Positions 4,916 to 7,093 of a stretch of 7,093 nt of DNA are shown here, one piece after another. The position numbers and the translations under genes are program-made. Location: positions 1 through 7,093 of the forward strand of contig DAOWFY010000170.1 in assembly GCA_030637775.1 (NCBI GenBank). The letters are read 5' to 3'. Position 1 is the first letter of the stretch. The number at the start of each line of letters is the position of its first letter. The stretch comes from a bacterium. Its GTDB lineage: Bacteria > Ratteibacteria > UBA8468. The notes beneath the pieces are model-generated. The model saw nothing but the letters and a program-made list of their open reading frames with translations, searched no databases and had not been told where the DNA came from.

Positions 4916-6907
4916 TTATAACATATCAATCGGGTCGATGTCAATGAAATAAGGGAATTTTATCTCCTTCAGGCTCTCACTCAAGAAGGAATCCAGACCC
5001 TCAATCTTCTTTACTTTAAGAATAAGGTGATAGCGAAAGTAGTTTTTAATCCTGACATGGAAGCAGGGGGCTGGTCCTAAAATCTCCATTCCTTCTTTTT
5101 TTTCCGAATTTAATCGCGCAAAAAGGGTTTGAATATCTTTCCTTACTTTTTCCTCCTTCCTTCCTCTTACTGAAATGTTGACAAAATGGCTATAAGGGGG
5201 ATATCCCAGCTCCTTGCGTAGAGTTAGTTCCTTCTCATAGAAGAGAGAGAAATCCCTCTTCTTTAGAGATTTGATTGCATAATGGTCGGGCAGATAGGTC
5301 TGGACAAGAACCTCTCCGGGAATCTCTCCTCTTCCGGCTCGACCAGCTACCTGAAAGAGCAGTTGAAAGGTTCTCTCGGAGGCTCGGAAGTCGGCTAAAT
5401 TTAAGGAGGTATCAGCACTGATGACACCGATAAGGGTGACATTGGGAAAGTGATGCCCCTTGGCAAGCAATTGCGTGCCAACAAGTATTTTAATCTTCCT
5501 CTTGTTAAAGTCGGAAAGAAGATTTCGCAGGGATTTTTCTTTTTTCATCGTCTCGGCATCCAATCTTCTGATTCCAATATCGGGAAATAATTTCTTTAGT
5601 TCCCTTTCTACCCGCTCCGTCCCCAGACCAAGAAAACTGATTTTCCTTCCGCAGACCGGACAAAGGGAAGGCACCTTTTGATGAAAATTACAGTAGTGGC
5701 AGTAAAGACCTTTCTTGGAACGATAGTAGATGAGAGGAAGACTGCAGCGCTTACATTTTAGGATGAAACCACACTCCCGGCAGAGAAGGGATGTATGATA
5801 GCCCTTCCGATTAAGGAAAAGGATGATCTGCTCTCCTTTAAGTAGCCTTTCTTCCATCAAATGGAGCAATTCTTTGGAGAATATCGCCGGTTTGCCACCT
5901 CGATATCTACCGCGCATATTGACAATATGAATTTCAGGTAATGCTCTTTTCTCTATCCTTTCGGTAAGTCTAATTAACTTGTATTCTCCAATCCTTGCCC
6001 GATAATAGGATTCTAAGGAAGGGGTAGCAGTTCCCAGGATGAGAAGGGAATGTGTAAGTTTTGCGCGCTTTCTTGCCACTTCCCGGGCGTGATACTTTGG
6101 CTCTCTATCCTCCTTATAGGAGCTCTCAAATTCCTCATCGATGATGATTAAACCCAATCTTGGAAGAGGGGTAAAGATGGCCGATCTTGGTCCGATGACA
6201 ATGTCGATATTACCTTTTCTGATTTCCTGCCACCGGTCGTACCGCTCCCGACCGCTCAATTGTGAGTGTAGTACCGCTACCCGCTTGCCAAATCTCTCCT
6301 TTATCCAGAGAGATATCTGGGGGATAAGTGAGATTTCGGGAACCAGGCAGATTGCCTGGCGGTTTTTCTCGAGGATGTGACCGATAGCGCGCAGATAGAC
6401 CTCGGTCTTTCCACTGGCGGTAATCCCTTCCAGGAGGACAGTTTCCTCTTTTTCATTTTTAATCAGACAGCGGATTTCAGCAATTGCTTTCTCCTGCTGG
6501 GAGGTGGGAGGAAGGGCGAGAATCTTCTCCATAATCAATTGCGCCGGGGAGGCAAAAAAGGTTCCTTTTGACATCCGTGTGGCGGGAGAGGTGGCGAGAG
6601 CAATTGCTTGTCCCCAGGAGGAATGGTAATAGTCGGCCATCCATTTGGTGAGGGAGAGAATCTCTTTTGTTAAAATTGGTTCTTCATCTAATACCTTCAG
6701 GATATTCTTATAGGTTATGCCCCCTCCCTCGAGGGGAGGGGATGCGGAGGGTGAAAGGATATTGACAATATAGCCGATAATCTTTCTTTGTTTTCCGAAG
6801 GGGACAACGACTCTTTTGCCAATCCCTACCTCTTTTTCAAAACCGGCAAAACCATAGGAGAAGGTCCGTTTGATGGGCAGGTTAAGAGCAACCTCGGCTA
6901 ATTTCAT
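4916..6907 (-). CDS. priA: Primosomal protein N' (replication-restart helicase PriA)
   Basis: PriA is a 3'-5' superfamily 2 helicase that recognises stalled forks and reloads the replicative helicase. The N-terminal 3'-end-binding domain starts MKLAEVALNLPIKRTFSYGF. Walker A is GITASGKT (161-168). The Walker B position reads DEEF (257-260), not the usual DEEH. GTATPS is at 292-297. Eight zinc-binding Cys lie at 376, 379, 385, 388, 403, 406, 416 and 419. Motif V includes GTQLLAKGHHFPNV (477-490) and motif VI QVAGRAGR (519-526). At 663 residues it is shorter than the E. coli protein (732). Walker A comes about 60 residues early, so the winged-helix region is reduced. Residues 52-63 are encoded by a palindrome. 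The ATG at 6905-6907 has no SD; a repeat ends 10 bp before it. Confidence 0.95.
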   Translation of the reverse strand: MKLAEVALNLPIKRTFSYGFAGFEKEVGIGKRVVVPFGKQRKIIGYIVNILSPSASPPLEGGGITYKNILKVLDEEPILTKEILSLTKWMADYYHSSWGQAIALATSPATRMSKGTFFASPAQLIMEKILALPPTSQQEKAIAEIRCLIKNEKEETVLLEGITASGKTEVYLRAIGHILEKNRQAICLVPEISLIPQISLWIKERFGKRVAVLHSQLSGRERYDRWQEIRKGNIDIVIGPRSAIFTPLPRLGLIIIDEEFESSYKEDREPKYHAREVARKRAKLTHSLLILGTATPSLESYYRARIGEYKLIRLTERIEKRALPEIHIVNMRGRYRGGKPAIFSKELLHLMEERLLKGEQIILFLNRKGYHTSLLCRECGFILKCKRCSLPLIYYRSKKGLYCHYCNFHQKVPSLCPVCGRKISFLGLGTERVERELKKLFPDIGIRRLDAETMKKEKSLRNLLSDFNKRKIKILVGTQLLAKGHHFPNVTLIGVISADTSLNLADFRASERTFQLLFQVAGRAGRGEIPGEVLVQTYLPDHYAIKSLKKRDFSLFYEKELTLRKELGYPPYSHFVNISVRGRKEEKVRKDIQTLFARLNSEKKEGMEILGPAPCFHVRIKNYFRYHLILKVKKIEGLDSFLSESLKEIKFPYFIDIDPIDML
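6719..6754. repeat. GC-rich palindrome read in frame inside priA
   Basis: Around CTCGAG at 6728-6733, CCCCTCCCTC is followed by GAGGGGAGGGG, giving roughly 10-base inverted arms with a one-base bulge. On the coding strand this stretch is read as SPSASPPLEGGG, residues 52-63, a low-complexity insert between GYIVNIL and ITYKNILKVLDEEP in the PriA 3'-binding domain. Its base composition and residue content differ sharply from the flanks, and it sits where PriA proteins have a variable loop. It resembles a dispersed palindromic repeat inserted without breaking the frame. Confidence 0.55.
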
Positions 6908-6917
6908 ACTTTTTTAT

Positions 6918-6971
6918 AGGGGTCAGGTCTCAACATTTGACAAAACTGTCAAATGTTGAGACCTGACCCCT
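6918..6971. repeat. Dispersed palindromic repeat, copy 2 (perfect hairpin)
   Basis: Two perfect 25-base arms (6918-6942 and 6947-6971) surround a 4-base spacer (AAAC). The outer 21 bases of each arm match copy 1 at 740-808, while the inner ends and spacers differ (4 bp here, about 23 bp there). One edge provides the stop codon of the homocysteine methyltransferase gene; the other ends 10 bp before the priA ATG. It probably forms a strong hairpin in the shared transcript. It resembles a REP/MITE-like mobile element. No flanking direct repeat of more than 2 or 3 bases is obvious. Confidence 0.95.
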
Positions 6972-7092
6972 TATCCTTCATCGCTTTGATATGCTCGGGG
7001 GTGGTGCCGCAGCAGCCACCGATAATTTTGGCGCCAGAGTCAATAAGCTCAGGGAGTCTATCGGCCATAAAGGAAGTCCCTTCCTTAAAAAC
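6949..7092 (-). CDS. Homocysteine S-methyltransferase-family protein, 3' end only
   Basis: Only the last 47 residues are in the window; the gene continues past the right edge. The fragment reads MADRLPELIDSGAKIIGGCC, then GTTPEHIKAMKDK. GGCCGTTPEHI is the C-terminal signature of the homocysteine S-methyltransferase domain (MetH N-terminal module, BHMT, MmuM), and its two adjacent Cys are zinc ligands that activate homocysteine. The final residues GSGLNI and the TGA are encoded by the palindromic repeat, so the natural C-terminus was altered. Because the domain normally ends soon after this motif, a stand-alone enzyme would be nearly complete. If the ancestor was a multidomain MetH, the repeat cut it off. 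It is codirectional with priA, 41 bp upstream, so the two are probably co-transcribed. Confidence 0.85.
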   Translation of the reverse strand, partial: VFKEGTSFMADRLPELIDSGAKIIGGCCGTTPEHIKAMKDKGSGLNI

Positions 7093-7093
7093 C

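Noticed and set aside
4659-4952. Open frames of 60-97 residues on both strands over the priA-phosphorylase gap
   Set aside because: They run through the inverted-repeat element and the ends of two real genes, and read as repeat translations (for example MPACRQQG). No SD or recognisable motif.
5460-6571. Plus-strand open frames of 64-79 residues within priA
   Set aside because: They are antisense shadows of a gene with complete helicase and zinc motifs.

Overview
The window looks like chromosomal DNA of a bacterium with a standard genetic code and moderate-to-low GC. It carries an HU-type histone-like protein, a consensus sigma-70-type promoter, PriA, and a tRNA gene without an encoded CCA end. 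The short intergenic regions are full of palindromic repeats, some of them inside reading frames, which resembles uncultivated candidate-phylum genomes such as Omnitrophota. That taxonomic guess comes from style only and is weak.

Layout, left to right. A small, very basic hypothetical gene (+) runs tail to tail into tRNA-Val(CAC) (-). Back to back with the tRNA is an HU gene (+) with a near-perfect promoter and Shine-Dalgarno (SD) site. A palindromic repeat separates HU from a tight queC-queE-queF operon (+), which makes the 7-deazaguanine intermediates of queuosine synthesis from carboxy-deazaguanine to preQ1; queD is not in the window. Next is an AT-rich two-gene module (+): a Panacea-domain (DUF4065/SocA-like) protein overlapping a small predicted PemK/MazF-like barrel protein. 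This has the layout of a PanAT-type toxin-antitoxin pair, and an AT-rich palindrome sits exactly around the first gene's SD. The right half is on the minus strand: the 3' end of a homocysteine S-methyltransferase-family gene at the window edge, then priA, then a 149-bp intergenic stretch rich in inverted repeats, then a HIT-superfamily GDP-hexose-phosphorylase-like (DUF4922-related) gene whose two halves appear in swapped order.

Main points for a second look. (1) One palindromic repeat family (GGGGTCAGGTCTCAAC arms) occurs twice, each copy ending 5 or 10 bp before a start codon (queC, priA) that lacks an SD, while other genes here have good SDs. (2) The second copy also supplies the stop codon and last six residues of the homocysteine methyltransferase. 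(3) The Panacea module has an unusual partner and a hairpin that displays the SD in its loop. (4) The phosphorylase-like protein looks circularly permuted. (5) Two further palindromes are read in frame inside priA and the phosphorylase gene. Family assignments rest on motif recognition from memory; no database search was possible.
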